Source: Baylisascaris procyonis (taxonomy: Eukaryota > Nematoda > Chromadorea > Rhabditida > Ascarididae). Taken from it: a stretch of DNA of 64,000 nucleotides. The stretch is from contig JAZARR010000078.1 in NCBI GenBank assembly GCA_037389465.1, positions 2,356,001-2,420,000 of the forward strand, read 5' to 3'. Of this stretch, positions 38,301 to 49,766 are shown piece by piece (position 1 is the first letter of the stretch; each line of letters begins with the position of its first letter). Below the pieces are notes generated by a model, which was not told the DNA's origin, made no database searches, and saw only the letters and a list, made by a program, of their open reading frames with translations. The position numbers were made by a program, and so were the translations under genes.

Positions 38301-38820
38301 AGGATTTGGGTTACCCGAATAGTGTCGGCAGATTCCGGTTACAGCGCCTGAACTCACATGACAGACTATTCAGCAGTGTTCAATAGCAAATAAAATTGTT
38401 CATACTAGGTGAGCATGGATATTCACTTTTTAGCTGTGCATGTCGGACTTGTCGATAGAAGATGTGCTTCATCGCTGAATGATAGAAAGATTCATCACGA
38501 AATTTAGAAATAGTTTTTGAAATATTTTCAAGGGAAGCCGATCTCATTCAATTTTGCATGGTACTAGAAAAATTATTGAAGAATAATATGGCACAAATTT
38601 GTTTGCTTTATGATATCTATTGGAAATAATGTGCAATTTGAATACTGCATAATTGCTAACTGCAATATTCAGCGCTTGGATGGAACGTCAAAAGGATATT
38701 ATGGAACTCGGCTATTCGCAACAATTCCACCGGAAATGGCAATTTTATTTTACGCTCTGCTCTGCGCTTTTTGAGTACTCTCATATCGATACGGTACAGA
38801 TGCGTATTACTCGAGCTTAG
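35317..38820 (+). CDS. cyclopropane-fatty-acid synthase-type SAM methyltransferase, first exon not found
   Basis: Seen: exons 35317-35483, 36100-36354, 36851-37127, 37438-37567, 38013-38203 and 38673-38820 (TAG). They give about 388 aa, and the frame enters in mid-codon at 35317, so an N-terminal exon is missing. Order of motifs: IGLGESYM, QHYDLGNEMF, MTYSCALFE, LQLKPSDHVLEIGCGWG (SAM-binding loop), GITISAEQ, LLDYR, EMIEAVGHEYLPEFF, SSDFIKKYIFPGG, MHYAATLDLWY and FYFTLCSALFE. Relative to E. coli Cfa the reaction-centre Cys (YSCA), Glu (MIEAVG), Tyr (HYAAT) and Cys (TLCSA) are kept, but the His of LLHT is Gln (CIQ), as in plant-type relatives. Family reaction: adds a methylene from SAM across a cis double bond of phospholipid acyl chains. 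The GAGC|GTCCGT donor at 36354 is weak but is the only one in phase. The true product is unproven. Confidence 0.93.
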
Positions 38821-40470
38821 AAGCTGTTCGCTCATTTTTTTTTTAAATGCCGGTATTTGATTTCCTGAACTTGCCCACGCACCAAAATTTCACAAACCAT
38901 CTATTCTACTTGCAAAAATAAGGATGGTAATGGTCGAAACTGTGGGAATGAAACTGTTGTCATCGTTGAGTAAGCGATGCGCCATTATAACTAGAAATAG
39001 TTTTGCAAAATGTTTATTTCAAAATGGGAAAAATATTCGATGAAACTTTGAAAAAAAAAAAACATAACACTTGTTAAAAACCCTCATTTAAAAGTGAAGT
39101 ACTCGATATAATAAGTGACTCTCCATATGGGTGTAAAAAAAGATTGTGCAAAATATAGAGGAAGAAAGGAAGGGCTTCGTATTTATTGCCGCATCCTTCC
39201 AATGTGAGTCTTCTAATTATTTTCATGTGACATATATAAGTGAATATCTAATAAAATAAAAATGTAACATTTGATATGTATATTTCACTTGTATGGAATT
39301 GCGATCATATTTTATTCATTTTATGCTGTGTTACCACGCTAACACAGAATAGCACTTCTTACAAATGCATTTAATACCTAAGTTAAGTAACATTCTAAAA
39401 TTTAAACATTTTTCAATGTATACGAATATGTGATCTTAACTGGTGCCCTTAAATATGCATACGAAATACATACGAATAAGAATACGACTACTGTTAGAAA
39501 AATTATTGCTCGATTACACAAATCTAAAATGAGTATCTCGAAAGTATTTTGTCGCCTCAGGCACGAATCACAGCAATATAAAATGAAGCAATTAAATCGT
39601 TCAACGTTGCGAATAAACCAAAAAAAAATTTTTTTTTGAGAGAAAAAATAAATAAAACTTTGAAAATTATCGAAGTGGGAAATTATGCAAAAACATTGAA
39701 GAAAAATTATTTACAAAAAGAATCGACTACGTTTATAGGTTAAAAACGAATATTTCTTCGGTATAAACGAACGCAAATGAAATTTAAAAAAAAAAACGAA
39801 CACAAATAAAATTTAAAAAATATAGGTAATGTGAAATATTCTAAAAAAGCGAAAAATAAGCTATGGTGTTATATATGAACAAACTAGAATAAAGAAGAGA
39901 TTAAAGCCCAGTTCTATCCTATCTATGCATTAACTAATAACTGCTATGAAAGAAATCGGACAGGACGAGGAAAAGAATTATATGCACGCATATGATGAGT
40001 TTCTATTAATTTCGCGAGAAAAAAAATTCATTCTTTTAATATTGATGTGCATCCATTTTTCATTTCCTCTCAAATAATCTTTTCTAGCAACACTTTTTTG
40101 GCTCATAATCATCTATGTCTTTCAACTACTTTTCAAATATTCCCATTTTTTATTCCCACTGAATGAAAAAAAAAAATGTTAAACAAAATATTGTTTGTTA
40201 ATTCAAAATATACCTAATAACCACTGTTACTAGTCACTTCTACTTCTGCAAAAATTTGCATCAATGACTTACTCCAGGTCTGAATTGACTTCATCGAGAA
40301 ATTCGAATCACTCATTTTCCTCTCTTGGATTAGGTATTAAGATGAGATATTCAAGCAAAAGATCCCTCTTTTCGAAACGTTGCAAAAACTATGAAATCTG
40401 AGCAATGGTGAAAGTTACTGTGTGAGCGAGAAATCAGAAAGTGACTATATTGCACAGTTCAAGTGTCCAC
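38821..40470. other. convergent intergenic region
   Basis: Tail-to-tail spacer between the CFA-synthase-like gene (+) and the Ldh2-family gene (-). It is AT-rich with oligo(A) runs. A roughly 28-bp imperfect direct repeat, CGAACRCAAATRAAATTTAA, occurs at about 39769-39824. No supported exon; the 69-aa frame at 39430-39639 is Lys/Ile-rich low-complexity sequence. Confidence 0.6.
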
Positions 40471-43400
40471 TTAGGCGGTTGTTTTTATCTTCATTTGAGC
40501 AACTCCCAGTTTCTTGGAGATTTCATCCTGAAATAAAATATTTTAGCAAAAACAATACTAATATCACTTATAGGAAACCTTCATCAATCAAAATATGTGA
40601 GTGAAAAGAGTTTCAAATTGTTTGACGACAAAAGAAATTATTCTTTTTTTTTTCTCTCTCTTTTTTAAGTGTAAAATGACGAATTGATCATTTTCCTCAC
40701 CTCAATTTGCTATTGAAATGATGTCCAAGTGGAAAGATCCCCGGCAAGGCAGCAAATAATAAAATGGAGGAAATCTTCGCTGAAACTGATTGTTTCTGAC
40801 CCAAAAAGACCAGTTATCTTGCCTTTTAATTTGCATTAGATTGTCGACGGATTCAAGACTTCATTGCAGGAACTAATCGCCTTTCCATTCTCAAAACATG
40901 TTTCCCGATTTTCTAGTTGTAGGTTCTGCGAGGTATTCTAAATACAGCAGGAATATACGTATAGAAAAAATTTCATACCGCAAATTTAATTTGATTTGGA
41001 TGGTAAGGGATGCCACCGCATTGTTCTACAAGCACAGTGTGATTTCTTTCAGGATCTCCGGCTATTAACACCGGTTGATCAGCGATCTGAAAAATAGCCA
41101 TTATCAATAGAATTGGCTATTATCAATAGAATATGAAAACAGCATAAATCTGATAATGTCTGATAAGCATGACCACTTAAACTTGAAAAAATGCACTGTT
41201 CATTGTGCAGAGAAACCTCAAAGTTATACATCGGGCGTACATCATTGACTCTATGTAAACGTATTAACTTCGTCGCGTCATTACGCATTCCATAAATAAG
41301 GTTCATTCAGCTAAAAGAATATGCCAGGTGCAAAAAAACTCAAAGAAACTCGGCAAAGGCATTCACCGGTTTCAATTTCCTCATTGTGTCCATAAAGTCC
41401 TGTAGTCGTTCAGAGAAATTCGGCGCGAATCCTTCAGGGTCAATCGCAATAAAACATTGTCCCTAAAATGGGCTCCTTTATCAATACTATCAATAGTAGC
41501 ATTGACAATATTAATATCAATAACTAATAGAGGCGTCTAGCTCAGCTATCAGATGATCGTTACATCAAACATATAATGCCTAAATTTTCAAGCAAGACAC
41601 TTGCAATCGTAGTGATGATTCGAACCAGATTTTGAAAATGGCTTTATATTTATAGACGGTGAACAAGAAGGCCATCTACAGTCAGTAAAATTATACTGAA
41701 TATGAAGCAAGAAAAAAAACAAATTAGACCTCTATAGAGCTATATGTAAAAGCACTTAAATATTGCGTCTTCAGGTAGAATAAACGGTATTCTTATATGG
41801 GTTAGTAGAGTTTCTGCCAAATCAATATATTCCCTCTTTCAAAAAATGCTAATGAAGCAGCATACCTATGTACTTATTAGTTTTTTTTTGACTATAGACT
41901 TCAAAGTTCACTCTAATTTTTGAGTTTTTTTTTTTTTCAAAGCAACAAATGTTATTATAAATTAAATACAGATGTAATTTTTTTGCAAAAGGACCAACGA
42001 GATCTGCATCCGCTGCAGTCGACATCCACTTGCGTACATGTGGTCCCCAGTGCGAACCTGACAGAATACCGCAGAAAATCTCAACTAAGGCACCCAGGCC
42101 ATAACCTTTGTAGCCACCTGAAATTGTACAAACTGTGCATTGCTGTGAACTAGCATGTACAGACAACGAGCTTTTGTGCAATGTCTCGTATGGCGATAGC
42201 TGTGTGTTATAGAATGCTATCCTCAACTCTGAGACAAAAACTCTATTATCGATTTCATTATGACTAGTCACGTGTTTCTAGTGAGTTTTGAAAAAATTTT
42301 CAACCTTCAACTTCCACTCAGGCAGTCGTACAAGAATTTAACAATTTATTTAAGCTTAGGCTAAACCTCGTTAGGTACGATCTCATATAAGTTAGAAGTA
42401 GTACGCTTACCAGCTATCTCGGAGCCACCGAGAGGCAACAGACCTCCACCCTTGAGGATTTCAGCCGGTTCTGTGCTCGGCTTCCCACCAGCGGCAACAC
42501 CCCATGAATCAGGCACCTTCTGGTCGCGACGCATTGCAATTTCAATCTTTAATTTTGATAGCACTTTTTCACCGTCTATGAGCTAAGCACCAGAAGTTAA
42601 AAAATCGAAAATTTCGCAGAAGAGATCTTAATTCAGAACATAAAGTCATTCGAGTAAAAAAAACAGTGCAAATACATATAAAAGACATCCTTTTTTCGTG
42701 ACATTGGGTGTTTTTTTAAGATACAAATAAGACGAAAGAACTATATGATGGAAGTGAGTTATACGAAAAACCGTACTTAAACTGCAAAATCTTATGGGTG
42801 AGTGGTGTTCTTTGAGCATAACTATAGTTCTGACGAAAGAAAAGATTGCTTGAGTATTCCTCACATGTGAATAACCAATCTGAATTGGCAAATCGGTTCT
42901 ACCGTAAAAAAATCGTCACCCATTTCACAAACAATCCTCAAGAACCTTTCCAACGGCAACTGCAGTCGTAGCCATATCGAGGACGAACGAATCGCCACCG
43001 ACTCCATTTGCGGCGAGCGTCAGAGGATTAGTACCGATCGCTGGTGAGCTTGCTCTAGTCGGGTACATGATTGGAGATGTGTTTGTAAACGCTAATCCCT
43101 GAAGTCCGCGTTTTCTTAACAGAGAAAAATTGCTATTTTTCTAGCTTCAACAGCACTAACTACAACCTGCATAATGCACCAACTTTCATTCGCATCATTT
43201 GTTTATTTACCATCATCTATTTGTATTGCTTACACAATGCCTCACTTTTCACTTAGGCCATCTGCACAATACTCTCTTTCTTTTTCCGAATAATGCATGC
43301 AATCTTGCAGCTGCGTCAAATTAGCGATTCATAACAAAGTTTTCTACATTAGTAGCGCTCTTTTGCACTGGAACAGCGAGGTGCAGCCATAAAGCTTAAC

Positions 43401-45290
43401 GGCTTCATTTATAGACGGCCAATTTCGAGATAAATTGCTTACCATCAAACCTTGTTTCATCGCCCGCATGCTGTACCACCCCGCAATGCCAAAGTGATTT
43501 GAACCTGAATAAAATAGAGGGCGCAAGTTTTCACAGGAAAATAGCCAATTGATAAGAGGTTTAAAAAATAGGCCGCTTGTAATGGCTAATTCGGAGCGCG
43601 GTATCCTAAATACACAGCGAACAATTCTTATTATATACTATTAAGCTAAGATATTCATAATAATATAAAGCCAAATTAATGGACGGTATATCTAAGTTTA
43701 CGATTGCATAGTCAGATACCACCCATGGCGAGATTCTACCACAGCCCGCTAAAACATGACCTGCTGAGAAGAATAACGAAATCAGCATTATGTAAATTTT
43801 TTTTGGAGAATCCAAACTTTTAAGAGCTGACTCTCTATTTTTCTCTGCCTTTGAGCACGAAAAAGATTTAGCGCTATGCTTCATCAGAAATTTTAAAGGG
43901 TTAGATGCTATTGCCTTAACAAAACAACACCAAAATAAATACCGACCCTTAGCGACGACCCAACCAACGCCGGCATTCTTCGCCTTCTTTATGGCGAGAT
44001 CCATGCAAAAATTACCGACCACTGGGCCGAGCAAATTGTTTCCATCTACCCATGCACTCGCCGAGCGCTCCTTCAGGATCACTGGCTCACCATCTCGCTT
44101 GCATACATTCTCCTTCACGTCGCGAATGTACATATCTGCAACTTGACATATTTTGAAACTGCACTTTTTCATCTAACTAAAGAACAACATCACTGAATGC
44201 TTGAATTAGATGGAAACAGTTCTTAGAGTTAACCAGAAAGGCCTTACGATGTGATATTCTATGGCCGCTATGCAGCTGTTAGAAGCTTCGACTTCTGCTT
44301 TAAGAATAAAATTGATGAGGGAATGTACATGTGCTGTAGCCTTTGCACTATAATCATATGCTTCCTCTTCTTGTCACAGAACGGCAGTGATATGATCGAC
44401 ATAAAGGATCTCATCACGCGAAACTTTCAAAAAAAGTGACCATAACTTTCATTTCGCTAATATCACCGGGCTTTATATGACGTCACTCTCACCAACCTAG
44501 CATCGATAAATGACCACCTGACAACCAACACATCACATCGACATACCCAACCGGTTAAGTCCATGACTGTAGTGCCCTCTGATGTCTCCTTCAACAAGAA
44601 CATCGGCAAGTTGTCGTGCATGACTCTCCACAGCGCCAGCTTTCACCATACAATCGATCATGAATCTCTTTGCCTAAACCATAAATCTATTTTTAAACCC
44701 TCGTGCTTCATCAAGACTTAACGCTTTGCGAAGCAATAGTACCCAAAGATTTCGAGCGCATCGAGGAATTGATAAATGGGAAAGAAATTTGTATTTTGAT
44801 TGGCTGTGTGTCGATAATGAAAAAATTTGGTGCATAAAACTTTGCTTAATGTCGGGAATATAAGCAGCCGCCGATTCATGACGTATATTGTGGAAGCAGC
44901 GATTAAATCTGATATTGAAAGCCGACGTCTGAAGACAGATGCTGAACCAAATACTCGTTTCGATTGATGCACTTCACGCCATCGAAAAGCAGCTCTCTTC
45001 TGACTATTGTACGGATATAGTTGTTATTTCTATGTGATAATCGCTCTTATGTTCTTAGGCAATAAGTGGTCACTTACCTCTTGCACTTCGACAATTTTAT
45101 CGCCAGGATTAGCCATCGTTTTGAGAGAGTGAAAATGGCGCCGGAAATTGAAGTAAGGCTGTGGAATTAGGTGGACGTTGGTAGTGCTGACCTCTGCAAC
45201 GGCCGCTAAAACAGCATTCGGCCGAAGCAAAGCCTGTGATGCAAGTCGATTCAGCGAGTAGATCATCATCCGCCTACCACTGCCAAGCAC
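40471..45290 (-). CDS. Ldh2-family malate/L-lactate dehydrogenase, probable mitochondrial form
   Basis: Seen: ten minus-strand exons, 45290-45078, 44673-44547, 44135-43947, 43504-43443, 43098-42946, 42582-42411, 42117-41999, 41462-41367, 41086-40979 and 40527-40471, totalling 1296 nt (431 aa). All joins are in phase. Family marks in order: DVLVEGDIRGHYSHGLNRLD with the catalytic-site His (about residue 108), WVVAKGSNHFGIAGWY, SSPAIGTNPLTLAAN, FVLDMATTAVAVGK, GGLLPLGG, GGYKGYGLGALVEIFCGIL, FIAIDPEGFAP and GDPERNH. These are NAD(P)-dependent oxidoreductases of 2-hydroxy acids, unrelated in fold to classical LDH/MDH. The first 64 residues, before MANPGDKIVE, are Arg/Leu/Ser-rich with almost no acids until about residue 33, fitting a mitochondrial presequence; translation from the inner Met would give a cytosolic form. 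Exon 6 may start 36 nt later (42546). Confidence 0.95.
41092..41130. repeat. 19-bp near-perfect tandem duplication
   Basis: TAGCCATTATCAATAGAAT is followed directly by TGGCTATTATCAATAGAAT, inside the eighth intron of the Ldh2-family gene and just upstream of the 41086-40979 exon in transcript sense. Confidence 0.7.
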
Positions 45291-48200
45291 TTGCTTATGT
45301 AGTGCCGACAGTCAGCTTTTAACGGATAAAAAATGCCACACAGACACCGTAGATTAAGGTGTGATCGTCTAATCGACCACAACGATCCGACGTACGCAAG
45401 TCACCTCTGCAAATGAACAACTTGCCAACAAAACATCATCTTATTCATAAATGCTGCTCCAGAAACATATCCTCTAATACTGCTTTTATTTACAAAATAA
45501 CTGTATATATTAGTATATATAATGTATTAGAAGGACGTTACATGTAATGAAAACGCCGCACATGAGGAATTTTTCTAGAAGAACGTCAACGCGCTGTATT
45601 TTATTGAACAGAAGGCCTGGCTGTTCTGCTCTCCTTCAATTTACCTCAGAAAGGGGTTTCTTATTTCTTAGATTCTAGCGGAGTGTCCCGTTTTTTTTTC
45701 CGACTTTTGAAACAGCTCTTTTGTGCTTGGTAAATTCTCCCCGTTATGCAAGATTTGCCTTATCTTCAGCGAATTTCGCAACCGACGAGAGTTTCTGATT
45801 ACAAAAAAAATGCTAGGAAATGAGTTCCTTAAAATTGAAAAAATCTATGTAGATACACACTTTTAACCTATATCCATGAAACTGAGCAAGAGAAAAATGA
45901 TAAGTAAAGAAAAAGCAATAGAAACATCTGTTGGAAATACTTTTCATGGTATCAAATAAGTGCACCTAACTATCGGTCCGCTAAAGTCAACGTTCTTGTA
46001 GTAATATCGCTTTTATAAATGCGCATTTCATTTCGCAAAAATTTTCAACTCCGAGAGGAATATTCCAAAGCAATCGTTCTCTAAGAAGAATTCTCATAAC
46101 AGTAAAAATTGAAAACACAACACATGCAGAATACCGATGCACATCACGTCGATGTAAACACTGAATACATCATTCCTCACACACTACTTGCTTATAACTG
46201 TTCTTATAACAAAAAAAAAGGCCAAAACACTTTTACAGATCAAAATTGCTCCCTGTTGTGGTGGATTGAAAGAATCTTCAAAAATTTGGGCAATTTCAGC
46301 TCTTCTCATCAATAATGACGCATTAATGCCATTTGCAATTTGAAAGATTCGATAACGCAAATAATGAAATTCGCATGGAAATGAGTTTCTATAATTGCAA
46401 TTAGGTGAATTTTATGAGTGAATATTGCGGAAAAGATATGAAAATATTTCAGAGAAATTGGATGCAATTAAAGAATGAAAAGTATACTCCGACTATAAAA
46501 AAATGGCTCAACGCCGAGAAGGGTTTGTTCAATTTCAAAAATCAGTTCAGTTATCTTTTTGTGCCAAGCGTTAAGCGATAAGTCAGATTTGATTAGTGAA
46601 TACAAAACGGATCGGGTAGATTTTCTTTCGCAACGAAACTCATCACGTAGGAAATTTCGAGTACAATGATCACATAACAGGTTATAGATCGAAAGTTCGC
46701 ATGTTTATTTATCCATTCGGCTATCGGTGAATCGAATAGAAGAATACGGGAATACCTTTGTCACAATAGAATGGCAAGAAAAATACTCGGCACAAAGGTA
46801 TAATTGTACCACTTTATCACTTCAATTTTAACAAATTCTATTGACTCAAAAAATTTCACAAACCATAGCCACTTTCTGCTTCAACGGTTAAATGTTAGCA
46901 CCGAGTATTCTATCCCACTATACCATATCTGACTACCTAAACGTTTTATAAACTTGTTTTCATATATACCATATTTTACCAAGCGTTATTTTATTGCAGC
47001 AATTATTCACTCAACGTAGTAATGTATATTACCGTATAGGAAAAAACGGTTCACTCAACCGTTGTCTAATCAGTAGCTCTTCTACAAAAAATAATCACCT
47101 TCAGACACTTCGTTGAGTTAGGTGTGATGGTCTGGCTAAATGGCTTAGAAAATTAACGTTTCAGATTTGATTTTTTTTCAAGATAGAGGATATGAGTGGT
47201 GTGTATGGAATAAACGCGAGAGGGTTTCAGGGTTAAAATCTTCACTGCAATCTGCGAATAGTAACATAACTAGTTTAACTTAAGCGCTCGTTAATATTGA
47301 GTGATGATTACAAAGGGGATCATGGACATCTGGTCAACATCGACGCTAATCACAAGAGTAGCCATTACGCTGTACTCTATTAGACAACCTGCTGTTTGTT
47401 TTTGCTCAATATCTAAACAGTTCACAGTAGTGGAAAAAAATGGACGTACTAAGTCGACGGCTTATTCTATACGATGTCTAATTAAGGAAGTGCTATAACA
47501 TCCCGAACGTTGAAGGAATAAATGGCGCATTTCAGAAAATTTTACAAGGATATTTACGTAAGAAAATTTGATTAATAAAACATTTTAGGGAATTTATTTG
47601 AACTGAGTCGTTATCTAGCAGCCATTAAATTACTTAAGTCTATATTACAATGGTGGTCGCATCGATAGACACACACAGACATATTAATGATATCGTGATA
47701 GTGCACTTATGCAAAAATACAAATTGAGTTCTTTTTACGCCGAATTATTTAAATGAATTATTTAAATGCTTCGAGTTTTATCATCCTTATGCCATTCAAT
47801 GTTAACGAAAGAAAATCACTCATATTATCATATCAGTTCGCTAAATTCTCATCATTATTCTCATCATTTTAAAGGATTTATTGAGGGAGAGGGCTACTTT
47901 CCTCTAAAAATTTAGAGAATAGAGGTTCAATCAAGGTAATACAACATATAGAACACTGAAATGAGTGCTGCCACATCGAAAATTTTAAACTCACTTGGCA
48001 GTTGTTGCAAGCAGCACCACAGCAACCAACTTCAGGTAGTTTCTCTGTGCAGGAAGATGGGTATTGCTGTCGAATCTGCACGCTGCAGGAAGAGGCAGCT
48101 GCCAGACTGATGCACTACGCAGTTGTTCACTGAGAAGAACAATGATTCAAGGGAAGCAACATTTGAGGCAGGTGCACACTTCCTCAAATACGCTCCTTAG

Positions 48201-49766
48201 CATAAGAATTCGTGTGCTTTCACATAAATTCACTGCAAGAGGGATGGCCCGAAGTCCGACTTTCTCCATGTGAAAGGAGAAAGTGGTGTGCATAGCGAAG
48301 AAAACTGTCAAATCGCATAGCCGATCATTGAAATCTACGGCTACACAATATTGCAGATAAAGGCGGAAGAGTCAATCAGGCGTACTGCCCTCTACAAGGC
48401 GGAAAAAGTAGAATTTTCATCCATTTCATCGATTAAAAAAATCAGGCGGAATATGCGGAAATTCCAACCACTTTATATGACCCCAGTTGCAAATATATTT
48501 GAAGATAGCGTAGATTTTCTTCGTCGAACTTTCAAAATTGCTTTAAATATTCAGTTGGGTACCTATCAAAACGATCTAATCCACTTCTAGCTTTCCTTCA
48601 CAAAGTTTCATTCCGAAGATATGACCACTCTAAAAAAAACTCCTTTCTTCCACGGCAAAACCCTTCTATGGGCATATCGTTTTGCAGGAAGTTTATGCGT
48701 TCTTTTTCTTAATTAATAGCTGTACATTGAAACTATTTACTTTATTCTCATAAAGTTACGAACAACGATAAATTTATATATTAGCGATGACTGAGGTACA
48801 AATATACGATTCTATAACCGACTAATTAGTTCACTAACATTAAAAACATTCACTTTTTTATGTCACAATCTTCGACCGGACGCAACAACATTGTATTAAA
48901 ACATTTAGCAACAACGTAAATACGATGAGAGATAATATAATGTAGAAGAGAGACGCAGACAACGAAAGAACTAAGTCAGCAAGCAATAATAGGAAAGTCA
49001 CATGCCAGATTGTAGTGTTTTCTGTGATAGTTCACTTCTTAGATGTGCAGCAGCACCCGTAGTATTCAGTTGGCGATGAATCGTTAGATGTGTTGCTATG
49101 TTATGTGAGCGCATTTGGGTTATAGTGAATTTAAGTGGACACAGCGATCTTCCTAATGATCGTCATAGATTTTTTTTGTCTTTTGAAACTTTCAAATATA
49201 TGCTGCAATGCGCTGCTCATATTTTATCGTATATGGGAAAGAGTGCAGCGATAAAAGAAACAATTGTAAGGGAATTTTGCTAAAGTTTTGGCTCGTTCAC
49301 TATTTCTAGAAAAGTGAATAACGCTAACAAAGATAATTTATAGAAATTATAAGGAAGAGGAATTAAAATATCGATGTCAAAATTCACTCACAATTAGAAT
49401 AACAAATATCTCGGCAATATTTACGCAATGACGCGATCACCGGCACAAATATTCCATAATGTTAATAAAAAGTTTATCTCATAGCTTAAAAACTCTCCTT
49501 CTTTCCGATGAAATGCATCGTAATAGTTAGCAAATTACCAACTAGACGGACATTAGGTTAGATGCCCAAGGCAGCAACCGAGGGGCGTTTATCTTAGAAG
49601 CATCCAATTTTGGCATATTGCCTTAGGTGCCTCCACGGAAAGAAAGAACTTCTTACAAAGATAAATGCCAAATATTTTTCCTGGAAATGAATTCAAAATT
49701 TGTTGCGTCGAATGCTTTCGGTGATCGTGATTACTTAAGGCAATCGATTGTGTTCCATAATATAAA
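45291..49766. other. intergenic region upstream of Ldh2 gene and downstream of sphingosine kinase
   Basis: Both flanking genes read leftwards, so the Ldh2 promoter should be at the left end and the kinase 3' UTR at the right end. A small tandem copy of GAATTATTTAAAT lies near 47745-47770. A Cys-rich minus-strand exon candidate is listed separately (47873-48114). Plus-strand frames at 48351-48590 and 49098-49283 have no coherent splicing or family match. Confidence 0.55.
47873..48114 (-). CDS. candidate Cys-rich small secreted peptide, incomplete
   Basis: A minus-strand frame, 48114-47995, reads CISLAAASSCSVQIRQQYPS, then further Cys in SSCTEKLPEV and GCCGAACNNCQ, before a good donor CAA|GTGAGT. 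Eight Cys in 40 residues and the Ala/Ser-rich start suggest the mature part of a secreted disulfide-rich peptide just after a signal-peptide cleavage site. In phase, the next piece after TTTTTAG at 47904 would begin 47903 and read RKVALSLNK, but an AATAAA there may instead be a poly(A) signal. The upstream exon with the start codon was not found and no family is recognised. Confidence 0.3.

Noticed and set aside
41612..41630. GATTCGAACC as a minus-strand tRNA T-arm
   Set aside because: The flanking five bases do not pair as a T stem and no acceptor or anticodon arm can be folded.
43606..44172. 188-codon minus-strand open frame as a single-exon gene
   Set aside because: Only 44135-43947 is Ldh2-family coding sequence. 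The rest reads through the acceptor side and into the following intron, and the next exon at 43504 restores GSNHFG in phase.
48351..48590. 79-codon plus-strand frame after TATTGCAG
   Set aside because: Coding-like composition, but no donor/acceptor pair links it in phase to any other exon and no domain is recognised.
49098..49283. 61-codon plus-strand frame that seemed to splice via ATT|GTAAGG to 49627
   Set aside because: The supposed partner at 49627-49914 is antisense to the sphingosine kinase last exon. Without it there is no gene model or family match.
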